Assembly: GCA_947652115.1 (NCBI GenBank)
Contig: OX393563.1
Location: forward strand, 11,444,305 to 11,508,304
Direction of reading: 5' to 3'
From: Blastomussa wellsi
Lineage: Eukaryota > Cnidaria > Anthozoa > Scleractinia > Plerogyridae
DNA length: 64,000 nt
Shown piece by piece: positions 1 to 13,759 of the stretch. Made by a program: the position numbers and the translations under genes. Every line of letters starts with the position of its first letter. The stretch's first letter is position 1. The notes beneath the pieces are model-generated. The model ran no database searches, had not been told where the DNA came from, and saw only the letters and a program-made list of their open reading frames with translations.

Positions 1-1701
1 TGGTTAGGAATCTTCTCGACAGTCGAATTCACGAAAGTGTGCTCGGCTTCTCGTCAGAAATGAAACCTTTTTCTTGCAGACAACTTGAACTGTTCGTGCC
101 TCACACACTCGTCACTCAACGAGCGATTTCCCTTGCGGGTGCAAAACCAAAGTTAAATCAAGTGAAATTTCGACTATAATGAACTATTGTGAACAAGCAA
201 CCCGCTAGCACCACGAAATCACAGTTGATGAAAAGGAGTGTCAAAGAGCACGAGAGCAATCAGTAGATCAACTCTCAGCTCTAATTTCAAAATTGTCCCT
301 ATAGCCTGCGCTCATTTTGGACAGCAGCTAGAAACTGCATATCCAGCTAACCGCTGACCAACGGGACGCGATTGACAATAATATTTCGCTCTACCAAAAT
401 TAATTCATACATTATTTCATAAGAACAGATTTAGGCATGGATAGGTCAACGGAAATAAATATAATACTTTATAATTTTCTAGAGATTTTTCCTTGCTGGG
501 AAAACGCTATGTACAATTTGTTTTTTTTTTCTTATATATGTAGAAGGTACTCTGTTTCTCTCTTGTAATTAAATAGTTATGTAAGTTACCCAAATAGTGG
601 CCTACTTTAACTAACTTAAAGAAAGAAGAGATTTCACAGTCAACAAGTGGGTGTAGAAGAAAAATGCTTGACTACGAAAATCTAGTGTAAATTCAACGCT
701 CTCTGCATCTAACGGGTCATACACAAAACTTGCAAAACAATTAAAACGACAGAGAAATGGGCACAATTTAGGGACGAGTCACAAAAAAACTTACAGCACC
801 CAATGGAAGTCGGTGACACAGACCAACTTGCGTTACTGGAAGTCACGCTTTTTAAGTCACGCACAGGTCAACAGATACAGAGGCAGAGACAACGACTGGC
901 GAAAAAACACACTGATGGCAGTGGCGTTGAAACAGTCTATACTGCATGCGAACGCTACAATTCTACACAACGCCGACAAGTGTTAGTCAGCAGGTGGAGC
1001 GTTTGATCGTATAAAACAAGTGTACAATATATATAATACACACATGAAGAGAACGATGACGTCAGGGAGAGCTTTACAACCGTGAATGACTGGCAACATA
1101 CTATGATGAGGTGAGAGACGTGCTGGACGAAGACGGAGGTTCGGACGAAGTGGTAGGCGTGGACGTTGGATTTCTCGTTGACGCACCGGAAGTTGCGTTA
1201 CCGGAAGTACTGACGCCCGCGGTGGGAGGACGTGTTGCATCCTGGGAATCAACAAAGGGACTATGTCAGATTAGGAATGAACCAAGCGCCAATTCGTGTT
1301 TGCAGTCTAACCACAGGGCCCGGTGAGGTTCAAGCGCCTTTGGACGACTGCGGTAATATTCTACTGTGCAGTGCATAGACGTGAAGGGTTACATAAAGAC
1401 GAGAAGAGTTGAGGTGAGACCAGAACCACGACATTGCGTTTACGCGAGAGAGCAGTTAACAACAACTGTGAAACCAAAGCCAAAGCTTATCACAGCGGCT
1501 GCCGGAAGAAGAAAAGACGACAAGCAATCAACACTGAAAAGGTAACTCTGCAGAAAACAGGAGCGTATAACGATACTCCAACCACTACGAACGATTACTC
1601 ACAATCTTCGTGCAGCCATGGTGCTAAACAACCACATTAGCAAGTAAATAGTATGTGTGATATAGTTTAACTCTGCGTATGACGAATTAGAATGTAAGAC
1701 A
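1..1701. other. Intergenic or PDE8 3' flank
   Basis: No gene is recognised here. Short open frames exist but none resembles a known family or has convincing splice sites. The stretch follows the stop codon of the minus-strand PDE8 gene, so part may be its 3' untranslated region. I found no AATAAA on the minus strand, so the transcript end is not located. A perfect CRE palindrome TGACGTCA lies at 1057-1064. Confidence 0.5.
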
Positions 1702-4700
1702 TTAAGTCAGAAATGCACCATCTTGAGCTTCAGCAAAAGGAACCAACTGTAAATCATAAACGTAGACCCTTACCCAGTCTTCGGCTGCTTTTTTCCAATA
1801 CTCATGATTATCTGTAAGATGTCTGATGGTCTCTGGTACAAAAGCGAAAGCTGCAAAAAAGATGAAACGTAAAAACCTGAAGATGTAACAACTCAAATGA
1901 AGCAGTACTTTCGTGCGGCACTGTTTGTGAAAATAAATGTCAAAATAAAGTTTGTGAGCTCTATAATTGGTCTAAAAGCATGGTGCAATATGCTCTAGCC
2001 AATGGGAGAAACAACTCTTTCTGTCAACCAATCAGAGCAAACCAAACTGCTTCACGAGAGTTTTCCCGCGCTTGGCGCAGTTAACAAGTTCTTGTACTGG
2101 TAGCTGTGTTATTTCCGACTGCCGACGTAACAATTCAGTTTTGGTTTTATAACAGTCATTAAAGTAAACAACCACAAATACGTACCATCCCAGGCGTCGT
2201 AAAGATCGCTTACAAAGTAATCTATGAACCAAACCTAGAAATAACAGTAGTGAAACAAACAACATTAACTTCCGTGAACGAAATAAGTTATTTTCCTTGT
2301 ACGAAAATAATAGAAAACGAATCTGCTGTGCCTGCTTTATCAGCGGCGAGTTGCTAAGAGGCATTTGCCTAACATTATACGAAGCTTTGTTTTCTTCTTT
2401 CTTGGGAGGCGCGGTGGCCTAATGGTTAGTGCGCTTCTTTCTTTTTACGCTCATCTCTGGATCGAGCGGTCCGGGTTTGAGCCCTGGCCGGGAACATTGT
2501 GTTGTGTTCTTGGGGAAGACAATTTACTCTCAGTGCCTCTTTCCACCCAGGTGGGTACCGGCAAATTTACTGCTGGGGGTAACGCTGCGATGGACTAGCA
2601 TCCCATCCAGGGGGGAGTAGATACTCCTAGTCGCTTCACGCTACGGAAACCGGAGATAAGCGCCGGCCTGATGAGCCACTTAGGCTCGAATGTAGACTTC
2701 GCATTTACCTTGTTTTCTTTTTACGTATTCATGAACATACCTGTGACCTCGGTACGTTACACGTCTGTTTGTCAAACACAGGCATCACAACCGGTAAGCC
2801 CCGCCTCTTTTCCTCGTCCGTCTGTAAAAAATATACAAGATTATAAACACAACAATTCACAGCAAACACGCAACGGAGTAGCCTGCAGTGCAGGCGTTAT
2901 TTTGGAGCTGAACGCTAGACGCTAGGTAATAAATCGTGTTTTCGTTGCCGCCATCTTGGACGCTTGACGCCCATTTTTTTTACTTAACACCTACTCCCTC
3001 GGGAAATATTTCCTCGCCCCAATCCTCCACAGCTACCAAATCCAAGATGGCGGCCTACTACGAAAATGTGCACTCGCGCGTCCAAAATACGCCTGCACTG
3101 CAGGCTAGCAACGGAGCTGATAATTAGTCAAAATAGAAGCCACGAGGTTACCGAATGAATAGCGCGCTGGTTTCTGGAGCGAGCGGTTCGGGTTGAAGCC
3201 TGGACAAGATACTGTATCCCCAAAGTGCCTCTCTCTACCCAGGTGGACAAATAAATACCAGTGAATTTAATGATGGGGGAACCTACGATGGACTAGCATC
3301 CCATCCGGGGGGTGAGTAGAAATACTCAACGCTACAGAAATCGGGATAAGCCCCAACATTATGGGCCATTTTGGTATGACGCAGGCCTTACCTTGTCAAA
3401 ATGAAAAGATTTTTAATGAACTGCCGTTTCTACTTTAATGCATTTCTTAATATACTGACACACCTGTGAAAAGTACTCATCAGCTATCCTGTAGGCCCAC
3501 TCTTTACAGAGATACCGAGGCCGTGCGGGGTTGGCGATATCAGCGCACTTGATTAACATCCTTTTAATCAGTGTACGGTTTTCTGGTGTGTTGAGGGCTA
3601 CAGCCGAAGACGCGGTGGAATCTGGTGTGCCGCGTCCGCTGTGCTGTTAAAGTAATACAGATACAAGTGTGAATAAAACTCTAGTGTGACCATTCAACTC
3701 AAAGCTATCGTGTTTTATTATCCAACTGCGCTTCATGGGGTACAAATAACGCGCGAAACGAATATCTCAATTTAACCAGTTTAACAGGTTCCAGGTTTTT
3801 ATTTTTTCTATGTTCTTCTTGGGTGCGCGAATGATCCAAAACGTTGAAAAGTCGCCATTTTGGGAAAAGAAAAGGCTGGGCAATAGATCTCTTATTGGGC
3901 TTTTTAGTGTGTAGAATCACTGTACAATTTTACTCGTCATTTGTTTTCACTGACTCGCCCTTTGAGCTCGACAAAAATATACAGCGATACTACACAAGGT
4001 ACAAAGAGGTTTTCAACCACACGTCAGTGGATGAAAGGACTGGTACATGGCCATTCATTACTTTCGTGTAACACTGTTTTAATATAACAATAACTTAAAA
4101 TGCCTAAAATGACTTTTATTTTATTTGTGGAGCCTAAAATGACTTGAAAAAAGTAGCAGCACCTTACATCCTTGATACACAAAATATAACAAGAAGTAAA
4201 GTCTTACCACCGAATGGACCTCGTCCATACTTGAAGAACGACGTTTATTGATAGAGTTGACGAACTTAGAGAGATGCTCAAAGTGTCTCGTCATTTCTGT
4301 CGCCATCACCATGTCGATGATCGCTTGTCGAATCGTGCGAAACTCATCCCTGGCAGACAAGAAAACGTAACGTTTGCCTCGGTTAGGCTACAGCTTAGCT
4401 AGGACGAAATATTGCTTACATTACAAGTCTGCGATTAATTGATTGACCCCTGAAACACGGTGGTTGCCTTGCCGAAGCTCCTGCGAGGCGCCCGTGCCTA
4501 GCCAATTAGAGACATGTTGCCAATCAGATCGTGATACAAACGCGCGTTTCCCGGCGCTTGGCAAACGTTGTATGTTGTTTCAAGTCCTTATTATATTATT
4601 ACATTTGGCTAGTAATCCGTTTTATTATTCAACAAATTGCCATGAAGCGATGGTTATCTATCATCTGTAGTTGATAGATATCCTGCGATATACGTAAGTT

Positions 4701-7541
4701 ACGATGATTCGTCAGAAGTGTTGCAAAGCGCCGAATAACCACAGCTTTTCACTTGCACTTCGTTGACAATTGAATAACAAAACAATTATCCTCCTCAATT
4801 TTGCGGAATATTGTCTGATTTTAACCAAAGCGGCCTAGCACGTTTCCGATTCGTAAAAGGTTAATGCCATTTTTTCGACACTTAGAATTTTTTGGGGGGC
4901 TATCATCGAATTTTTTTACCCACAAAAAAAGAAAACTTGTTCGTCAATGACCAGAATCGAACCCTGAACCTCTGACATGCCAACATCCCTATTTCACCAC
5001 CACACTACCAGGCCAATTCGCCAAATCCTCATAAAATTTCGTTATAAAAGATGACTTTCTTAGTCTATTTTACTTATAGTATTGCCCTACCCAACAAATA
5101 AAAGCTAACCGCGAGCAAAGCAGTGTGAAATTGAACAATTAAGCATTTGGCAAGTGCGTGTTAGTCTGTCGCCAAATTATAACCAGTTTCTACCTAGTCC
5201 AGGCCTAAACTAGAGCAGATATAGCATCGTCCATTCCGAAAAGCTTGGGTACCAATTATGGCATCGACCATTAAAAATGGCACCGACCGTTTACGAAACG
5301 GAATTCAGCAGAGGCCTACGGCCTCGTCAGCTAAGTATCAGGATAATTGTTAAATAAAAGCCTACAGTCTGAACTATCCCGGCTCTCTCTTGGTTTATTA
5401 TCTCTGTGACCGTTTTTCTACTTTCGTGAATATTACTTTGACCCGACCGGCTTTTAAAATTTCATCTCTGTATGTATATTCTGCAAAAGACAACTTGGTA
5501 TACGTGTAATAACTTCTTTGCAACGAGCTATGTCAAGATCGGGGCAGCTTGAAAAATTTCGTTCGTAATCCGTTCTAATTTTCTGCTTATCGTTACTTCT
5601 TTGATGAGGTTTCATCCAATTTGAAAGTATTTCTTATACAACGGAAAAATGACTTAGATTAGCATGACGCAGCTTATTTAACTTGAGGTTAAGACAAAGA
5701 GTGACAAGACAGGATCTTAGCTCACATATCAAGTCCTTTGAATATATTAGATCTTTCCTCCCGGGCAGTAAGTTTGAAGGCCAGCGCGGCATGATGACTT
5801 TCCAACACTGCAATGTCGTTGTAGAGAATGGCAAGCTCATTGCCAGCGTTACAAAGAAACGAGTTCGTGTAACCGGGATGGTCTACGTCGTGTACAACAG
5901 CTGCTATTAATGATGCTATTTCATCGAGTGGCTCAAGGACAGCCTATGAAAAAAGATACGCCAAAAATTCACGTAACTAATTGAATAGAAGCAAATTAAA
6001 CCCTCATGCAAATTTCCTATTAATGTCTTGTTCCATCACTGAGGGAGGAGGAGAGTGGGTGGTTGAGGGAGAGCTCTACAGTTCTTGATTTCGCCCACCA
6101 AAATTTAGACTTGCGTTTCACGAGAATCATTTGCCCGATCTACGTCCACGATTTTTCATGGTCTGCTCGATATTTTCGCCTAGAACTAAAATGGCGCGCT
6201 GTAAGCTTGGCGTAATACTCCTTGGTTGCTTCAGGGCGCCAGAAGTTCCTATGGCTTGTTGTGAAAACTTGAAAAGAGTTTTCATTCCCTTTGGCATTTT
6301 ATCATCAGATATTTCTTAGTTTTCTTGTCGCAGTCATTTTGTTGTAGCGTTCCGACACAAAATTACCGTAGCTAATTACCTCGACACCGAAACAAAGATG
6401 TTACTTTAAATACTAACATGGATAAATTACTTCCGAAATACTGCAGTTTTGGGTAAGAACCTACCTTGACTCGTTCTTTCGCCAGGAACACAGCTGTGGC
6501 GTGAAGGACATCTGCCGCATGCGTAGAGTTGTGGTAAGCATTCTTTGCGTGATAATTTAATTCTATTAACTGAAATAGGAACGAAATTACGGTACATTAG
6601 AGGAATGGTTGGATAAGCTATAAGCGTGTCCTGTTCTCCATTAACTAGTGTAACTTCGGATGAATCTGCAATTCTTGCTACCGTGCGTTCCACTCAGAAA
6701 AGAAAATAATAACACTTTACCAACCGAGCGCAAAGGTCGCACTGGGAAAATAGGACAATGGCCTGAGATGGTTGCAGTTGGGACCAAGCGTAGCAAGGTC
6801 CGTACAAACATGACCAATATGGTCCTTGCAAACTTTGAATTGGCCGGAATGAAAACGATCTGTATGGAAATTTATCTATTTTGCCATATAAAGTGAATAG
6901 TTTAAGGAAACACTGACGATAGGATAGTTAAATCAAGACCAAGTTAGGTCGATAAAACAAATTACGCTATATACTGGATAGAGATCCATCAGGGTGAATG
7001 GCGTCACGGCCTTATTCACTCTTTGAACAACTGGGCACTGGCTGTTAACATTGACGTCGTGTTCTTAAACAAAACAACTCCTTCTCACAGAACGTTTCCT
7101 CAACAAGTTGGTTGGTAACTTAACCGTTATCTCAACGCTGACTTGCAATGAGCTCAGGCTTGCACCAATGCACAGAGAGAATTAGTACTTACTGTACGCC
7201 GAGATAAGCTCCAATAGACCAATTTCAATATTTTAAAATCCAGCCTAAAACAATAGACCTCAGTACGAGGCTCCAGGGTATTAACTATAGAATTTGTGGG
7301 GTTTATCCCCCCGGAGCCTCGCAGTGATGCCTATTGTTTTAGGCTGAGTATTAAAATATCGAAATTGGTCTATTGTGCGGGTATCTTACACCAAACAGTA
7401 CAATGCAATATTTTCTTCGTTGTTTTCCTCTTTGAATGCATACTTACTTGTAACCAATTTTTAAGAACATCCTCTGAAATGTTGAGTGCTTCACAGGCCC
7501 TGAACCTGTTGAGTATCTTTGTTCCCAAAAAGTACAAGGGC
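1702..7541 (-). CDS. PDE8: PDE8 exons 18-25: catalytic PDEase domain
   Basis: Exons: 7448-7541, 6465-6569, 5726-5943, 4208-4349, 3464-3643, 2741-2821, 2186-2234, 1702-1850 (about residues 535-873). Exon 19 holds [20 protein letters not shown], with His579 as general acid and His583 as metal ligand. Exon 20 has [15 protein letters not shown] and ESHHAALAF. Exon 21 has [13 protein letters not shown]. Exon 22 has [15 protein letters not shown]. Exon 23 ends exactly on the invariant Gln (VPRSQ), and exon 24 continues [16 protein letters not shown]. Exon 25 encodes [16 protein letters not shown] and a short divergent tail to a TAA at 1702-1704. Exon 22 starts at an acceptor that adds a Ser/Thr/Ala-rich loop ([13 protein letters not shown]) before LNTPENR; vertebrate PDE8 varies here as well. 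Confidence 0.93.
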
Positions 7542-10500
7542 CTAAAAGAGTGAAGCAACGCAGAAGGAAATATAGATGATAGCGACAGGCAAAACGTCTG
7601 TTGAGGAGTGTGTGGATTCCCGACATGCCCGCGTATACATAAGATACAAGTGATGTAATCCAAAAACGACCCACAAATGTAGAGAAACAAACCCGGGGGT
7701 ACTACCTTAAATTTCGGATAGGTGTGTGCCGCGAAGGTTCTTAAACCCTACCCTATTTAAGGATAAAGAAAACGAAATTTGATACCCTATTTTTGGCCCA
7801 AACTCGAAAAATGACACCCTATTTAAGGAAAAAACGAAAACTAAAAAAGGTATGAACGGGTCAATCTTATTTCGTTCCTGTAACGTTAATACTCTTAACG
7901 GATTGTTCAGTTTAAATAGACCGTTTCTTTTTTGTTTTACTTGTCGTTAGAATCTCAAAAAACCATACCCTATCCCGCGGCACATACCTGTACAGCCCAT
8001 ATATGGGAGTACCCCCCTCCCCCGGTGGGAGGGAAACGAGGTTGACAAAGTGGATGCCAAAGGACAAAAGAGTATTAAAGGCGAGGCTGGCTTGAAAGAA
8101 GAGAGAAACAACACTAAAATGAGAAACATCTTGGTACTGAGAGGCGCCGATCCAGGAAAAATGGTGACCGTTTTCCGATAACGTCCAGGAGAGATAGGAC
8201 CAGGATTGAACGCAATTACGAAAATTACTAAAATAACGAAATTTCACAGAATTCGCGAAAAGAGATGTCAAGACAGTTCAAGGAGGACCCTCGACGAAAC
8301 TGCGAATTTAATGTAAAATTTGTTAAATCCGCTATTTTAGCAAATTTTGTAAAATCCGCAGCGACGCTTAACGATTAACATATAAAACGGCTTCAAAGCC
8401 TCGACGAAACTGCGAATTTTTCGAAAATTATGAAAATCGCGAAAAAACGCAAAATTTGTAAAATCTGTAAAATCCTCAATTTTCGCAAGGGCAGCCACGC
8501 TTAAGGTGATTCATCAGAAATAAAACTTGTCCAACGATTTTTTTCAACTTTCCCTGAATATTCCCTTCCAAGCACTGTTTCGAAAAGTACAATAAAAAGA
8601 TAGGTCACCGTGCTCGAAAAAAAGAGATATGATCGGCCAATCTTACCCAATTTATGCTAATCACAAGCGCTATTTTACCGTTTCACTGTACACTTTGCGG
8701 TAGCTGAATGGGCTCATGTTCGGTGTAAAACGAACAACAACATCCTATTGTATCACTCTGTTGTACAAGATGCAAATGACTCCTTCGTTTGTTGTTTTGC
8801 TTTTGTCCTATGCATTATGACGTCAGCTGTGCCGTTTTACATGGATCATAAACCGCTGAACGGAAAAATTATTCACTGAATACTTGGATAGCTAACTAGT
8901 ATATGGTACAATGTAAAATATAATTTAAAATTTAAACGATACCAACTCAAAAGTTCCCTCGAGTCGTCGTTCCTGGAGTAACGGTTATATGAGAGGTTTT
9001 AACCAAATCTTTTTTTCCTACCCAAGAATTTAATCATTTGTACACCACAATTCTGCAATTAAAAATATGGGTCACCGTGCTTTACGAGAATAACGACGAT
9101 TTATCTCGCTCGTGAGCAAATCCGTATTGAAAAAGCCGCCATATTGTTCACGTGTGCGCGCTTACCGTGCGAACAATTCTGCGCAGTAGGAATGCGCAAT
9201 GCAATATTGCGGAGGAACCACCTTAACCGATGTGCTGTGATTAACATATCAAAGGGCTTCCAGGAGGGTCCAAGACGAAACTGGAATTAAATAAATTTGC
9301 GAATCCTACGAAAATTAAGAAAATCGCAAAACAACGTAAAATTTGTAAAATCCGTAATTTTCGCAAGGCCGCACAAAAAAAACCCGGAAAATTTGTAAAT
9401 TTTGCAATTGCATTCAATCCTGGACTTAAGTGGGGCCTGACCGTAAAACGGTGGAAACCGGTCCGGATCCACGCCTGTTACAGGGTGCGAGGCAAACTCG
9501 CTTTTTATCCAGTGAGTGTGCACTGAAACCAACCTGTGATTGGAGGCTTTTTCCAACTTGAGAATATCAAAGTCCCAGTCTGCCTCGTCAACCATAGCAG
9601 CAATAACTTCTGGGGGTGCCTCCTGGAGGTGCAAGATCGGAGGTCGCACACTGCTTTGCGTGGATTCCTTATGACCTGCCAAGACAAGGAAAATGGTTAC
9701 AAACTCCACTTCGCAACCACACCAACCACATTTTAATTTTATTTTTAGAAACAAAAGCCTCCTGTAGACGAGAACGCTCTTTTGGTACGTCACGCGTTCT
9801 TGGGATGGGGGGGGGGGAAGGGAAGGGACGTCACGTGACGAGGCCAAAGGGCGTCTGTGCAGGAGGGGCATTGCTGTAACCTGTTTTATACTGCTTTAAA
9901 GCGGCAGTATCGCGCTATTTTTAGTAACACATCGAAATTCCAAGGGACGCTGTTCGGTTAATAGAAGCTGCATGATAATGATAAAAAATCCTTTGAAAGA
10001 CTATTGTAATGTATAGGAACTGCTTATGGATTGGTTTTGCTGGCGGATGACCAAGATCGAGATTGATGCCAACATGAAAAAGTCGGGCCGACGTTTTCAA
10101 GTTTTCCCATTGCATTTCATATGAAATCAGTACCAACATATTTTGCCTCGTCCTTCTGTTCGGAATTCATTTGATGTTATAAACTTAGTGATTTAGAAAC
10201 GACTCGAGTATTGACGAGGCGTTCTAAGTTTAAATTTAGCTAATTCTGACCACAACTCGTGATAAACGCCGTGATACTTCCCCTTTAAAACCCAAAGGCT
10301 TTCCTTGTGCCGAGAGGCAGCGGGTGTGTCCTGGAGCGCAACAGAACAAGTCTTCGTGTGACGAGTTCACCTGTACGTTCATTTTTATGCACATCAAGCT
10401 CAATTCCGTACGAAAACTTTTACACGAGTACCCATTTTAAAACAGACGCAAAAAACAAGTGCTAACTGTATTGCTCCACGTTTGTTGTTCGTAATCCTTG

Positions 10501-12579
10501 CTCGCGGGCTGCCCATCGTGCACGGAAACTGTGTTCAGGCTTTATTTAGCAAAACGCGGCCCGCTGTACACTACCAGGACACCAACAGGATATGATAACA
10601 TTAACTCAGGGCATCGCCCAATCCATGATGTATAATCACATTACAAACGGAACTTCCAAGATGTGAATAATTTATAGTACTTTAGTTCAACACTGAATAG
10701 GGATGGGTGGGGGAGCTTTGATAAATTAAAAGAGGTACAAGGTGACTTAATAGAGGATTTGCAGTACCGTAATCAGTTTTATAACTGGAGACGAGGGTGC
10801 ACGAGTCACCGGAAGATTTTAGGCCTCAAGGCTCACTAGATTTAGAATGCTCAATATTCCAGTTGCAAGCTAAACTGCACCCCTAGTTACAGTTTAATAA
10901 AACAAATTCTGGTGTACAATGCACGTTACTAGGCTCAACATTTCCAAAGATGCGAGACTAATAACATTCAAAGTGGCATTTTCGCTGTACATTTTTTTTA
11001 AATGGAAATTTACTGCATTTTGGTATGTAGGCCTTAAAGCCCATCAAAAAGTTCTCAAACCCACGTCATGGAATAATTATTTTTGTGTGTGCATTACTGA
11101 GTAACAGCAGGAAAATAGAAACACATCCCATGAGCATTAAGGCAGCTACGTCACGATATTTTGAGATATTTTGAGTTATTTTTTGCGACGAACCAATTAC
11201 CTTTAAACTGTAGGAAACCTAAAACTAATACTTTTCTACAGAAGAAAAACACCAAAGAAGTGACATTAAACCAAAAAGGAACAAGGATGGTTAAGGATGG
11301 AGGAGATTGAAATGGATTACAAATGACGATTTTGAAAAATTTAGGATAACACTGACGTAGCTCCTTTAAGAAAAGGGGTTTATACATCAGACACTGTTAA
11401 ATTCCACTTGGAGAATTTTGATAAGAATCAAATGCATCAGTAATTACATTCAGTTTGAAGAGGAGGAGGAGGAAGATGTTAACATGATAACATAAAATTA
11501 AAATATTACAGATAGTTATTATGAAAGTTAGAAAAGAGTGCAAGCATTAGCCTCGGACCTCGGCCAAATGTGTAGATTAAGTTCATACTTGGTTTAGGTA
11601 CATCGCAGGATGGTCTCCTCCGGCCCTGCAAAACAGCAAACAAAGCATTGTACATTGTTTAATTTAAATAGAATTGTTATTTGATTGACATCCCCCCCCC
11701 CCAATAGTGCACACTCTGATTCACTACTTCAAGGTCGCATGACATCTAACAATACAAACTGTTTCCCACCAATATCTATGACATCAGACAGCAACAGTGC
11801 ACTGTACCCTGGCAAATAATGACTGGCTCGCACATAAATCTTCTATGAAATACTTTATTGTGCGAAATAACAAAAATTCTAAACAATTATAAGGGGACCA
11901 CTTAATTTTGTTTTCTTCGCATGAGATTCCCTTAAATGAAACTAGATCCCCCTCTCTGCTGCCTTGAGCCTAATCCTGTTTGGCTACTTTCCATTTTCGG
12001 TTTTCATTGAATGACAAGGTTATATACAATGTATTTGCCTAGCAAGGTACAATATTACTAAAACAACATCAGATTCCAACCTGACCCCCAATTTAATTTC
12101 TGTGCCAACTGTTGCCCTGACAGTAAGGCGTGTACAATCATGCCCTACCCTAAAAATTTGGATGGTGGTTCAGTACCTCCACTTACTACCCTTATCTCCC
12201 CATCCCTAAGCATTTAAATTGGAGTACCCAGCTAACAACCCAAAAAAATCTCAAAATCAGTAATTATTAGGGTATCTGGACTAAACCATTTATTGGACAT
12301 TTTGGAGCAGCAACAATATCACTGCTAGTCATGCAGTTGATGAGTACTGTTATTTTGCTAAACACAAGGTTTGCTATTAAAATAAGAAAAACTTACATTG
12401 CTCATGAGACCTCCTACAAGTTCATTATTCATTACATCTTCTTCTGTAGTGGTGAATGGGGAATATAGTTCAGCTGTCCGTAGTATTTCCTGAGGAACAA
12501 TAACAGTTACTTTTTTAGTTTCGGAACACAACATACCACATGGGAAATGGGACATGACATGGCAGGCGTGGTGGCCTGA

Positions 12580-12636
<57 letters not shown>

Positions 12637-13714
12637 ACTCTGGATCAAGCGGTCTGCATTCAAGTTCTGGACGATACTCCTAATCGTTTCATGCTAATGA
12701 AACAGGGATCAGTAAGCATGTACACAGACTTGACCTTTACCTTAAGAACAACATGGAGAAAAAAAAAAGTGTATTTGCTCTCTACATGTAACATTGTACT
12801 GTGCCACACTGTCATAATGCAGGTGCAGTTGTCATGAAGAAGCAAATTCTCTAATCTAACATTAACAAAAATGTATACAGATCAGTAAGGAGAATCTGAG
12901 TAACTTGTAAACATTCCTACCAGCACTCTATCTAGTGCTTGCACTACCGACATTGGACTATTTTCTTGAGCTGCTGACAGCATGTTTATGACCTGAGAAA
13001 CAAAGAGAAAAAGCTATCACTTTATTATTAATTGTATTTCATCACACAAGTTTGAAAAGAAAGAGGTCACTTTGAAGTAGTGTTGACTAACAAAAAAGCA
13101 GTGGTGACCTGGGCCAAGAATATCGGTAGGTGGATACGGATTATTATTATTTATTATTATTGTTGTTGTTATTATTATTAGTATTAGTATTATTATTATT
13201 ACATTATTATTTTTTTTGGGGGGGGGGGGCAAGGGTGGGGGGTCAAACAGTAAGGAGCAATGAAATGCTAAATGCAATGGTGATCGCAGATCTTTATTAT
13301 CAAGCCCAGCGTTCTTTTCTACCAATGTTGTGGCACAATGTTTGGACACAGACAGCTAGCTTGTAATGTGGACACTTTCTAATTTTCACACATAAATAAA
13401 GGCTTGTCAATAACAAATTTCCTGGCAAAGACCAAGGAGAACAACTCACTTTTGTAATTGGTGCCTCTATTTTGGTTGTTGTTGTCGTAGAGTGCCTTCT
13501 AAGTATAGCTCCTAAAAACACATTGACATTAGTTAGAGGTGCTAGTTAGGAACAGCCGAGTCCAGTACAGCCAGGCTGTAAATAACAGTTGGAAGTCAAA
13601 CAATGGCTGACCAAAAATTAACCAATGTCTGATTAAATTTCAGCTGTGGTCGGACAGAATATCCAGACAATGCAAACACCAATGTTTTGCTTGACAACAC
13701 TTTGTCAAGGATAG

Positions 13715-13759
<45 letters not shown>

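Noticed and set aside
3559..3643. Acceptor at GCTGTAG just before CCCTCAACACA as the start of PDE8 exon 22
   Set aside because: It breaks the reading-frame phase with exon 21; the acceptor at TTTAACAG before 3643 keeps phase 0.
9287..9871. 194-residue minus-strand open frame
   Set aside because: Only 9534-9675 is coding (PDE8 exon 17); the flanks are intron read-through in the same frame.
12358..12663. 101-residue frame with poly-isoleucine
   Set aside because: Generated by the (ATT)n microsatellite; its last part overlaps true PDE8 exon 15.
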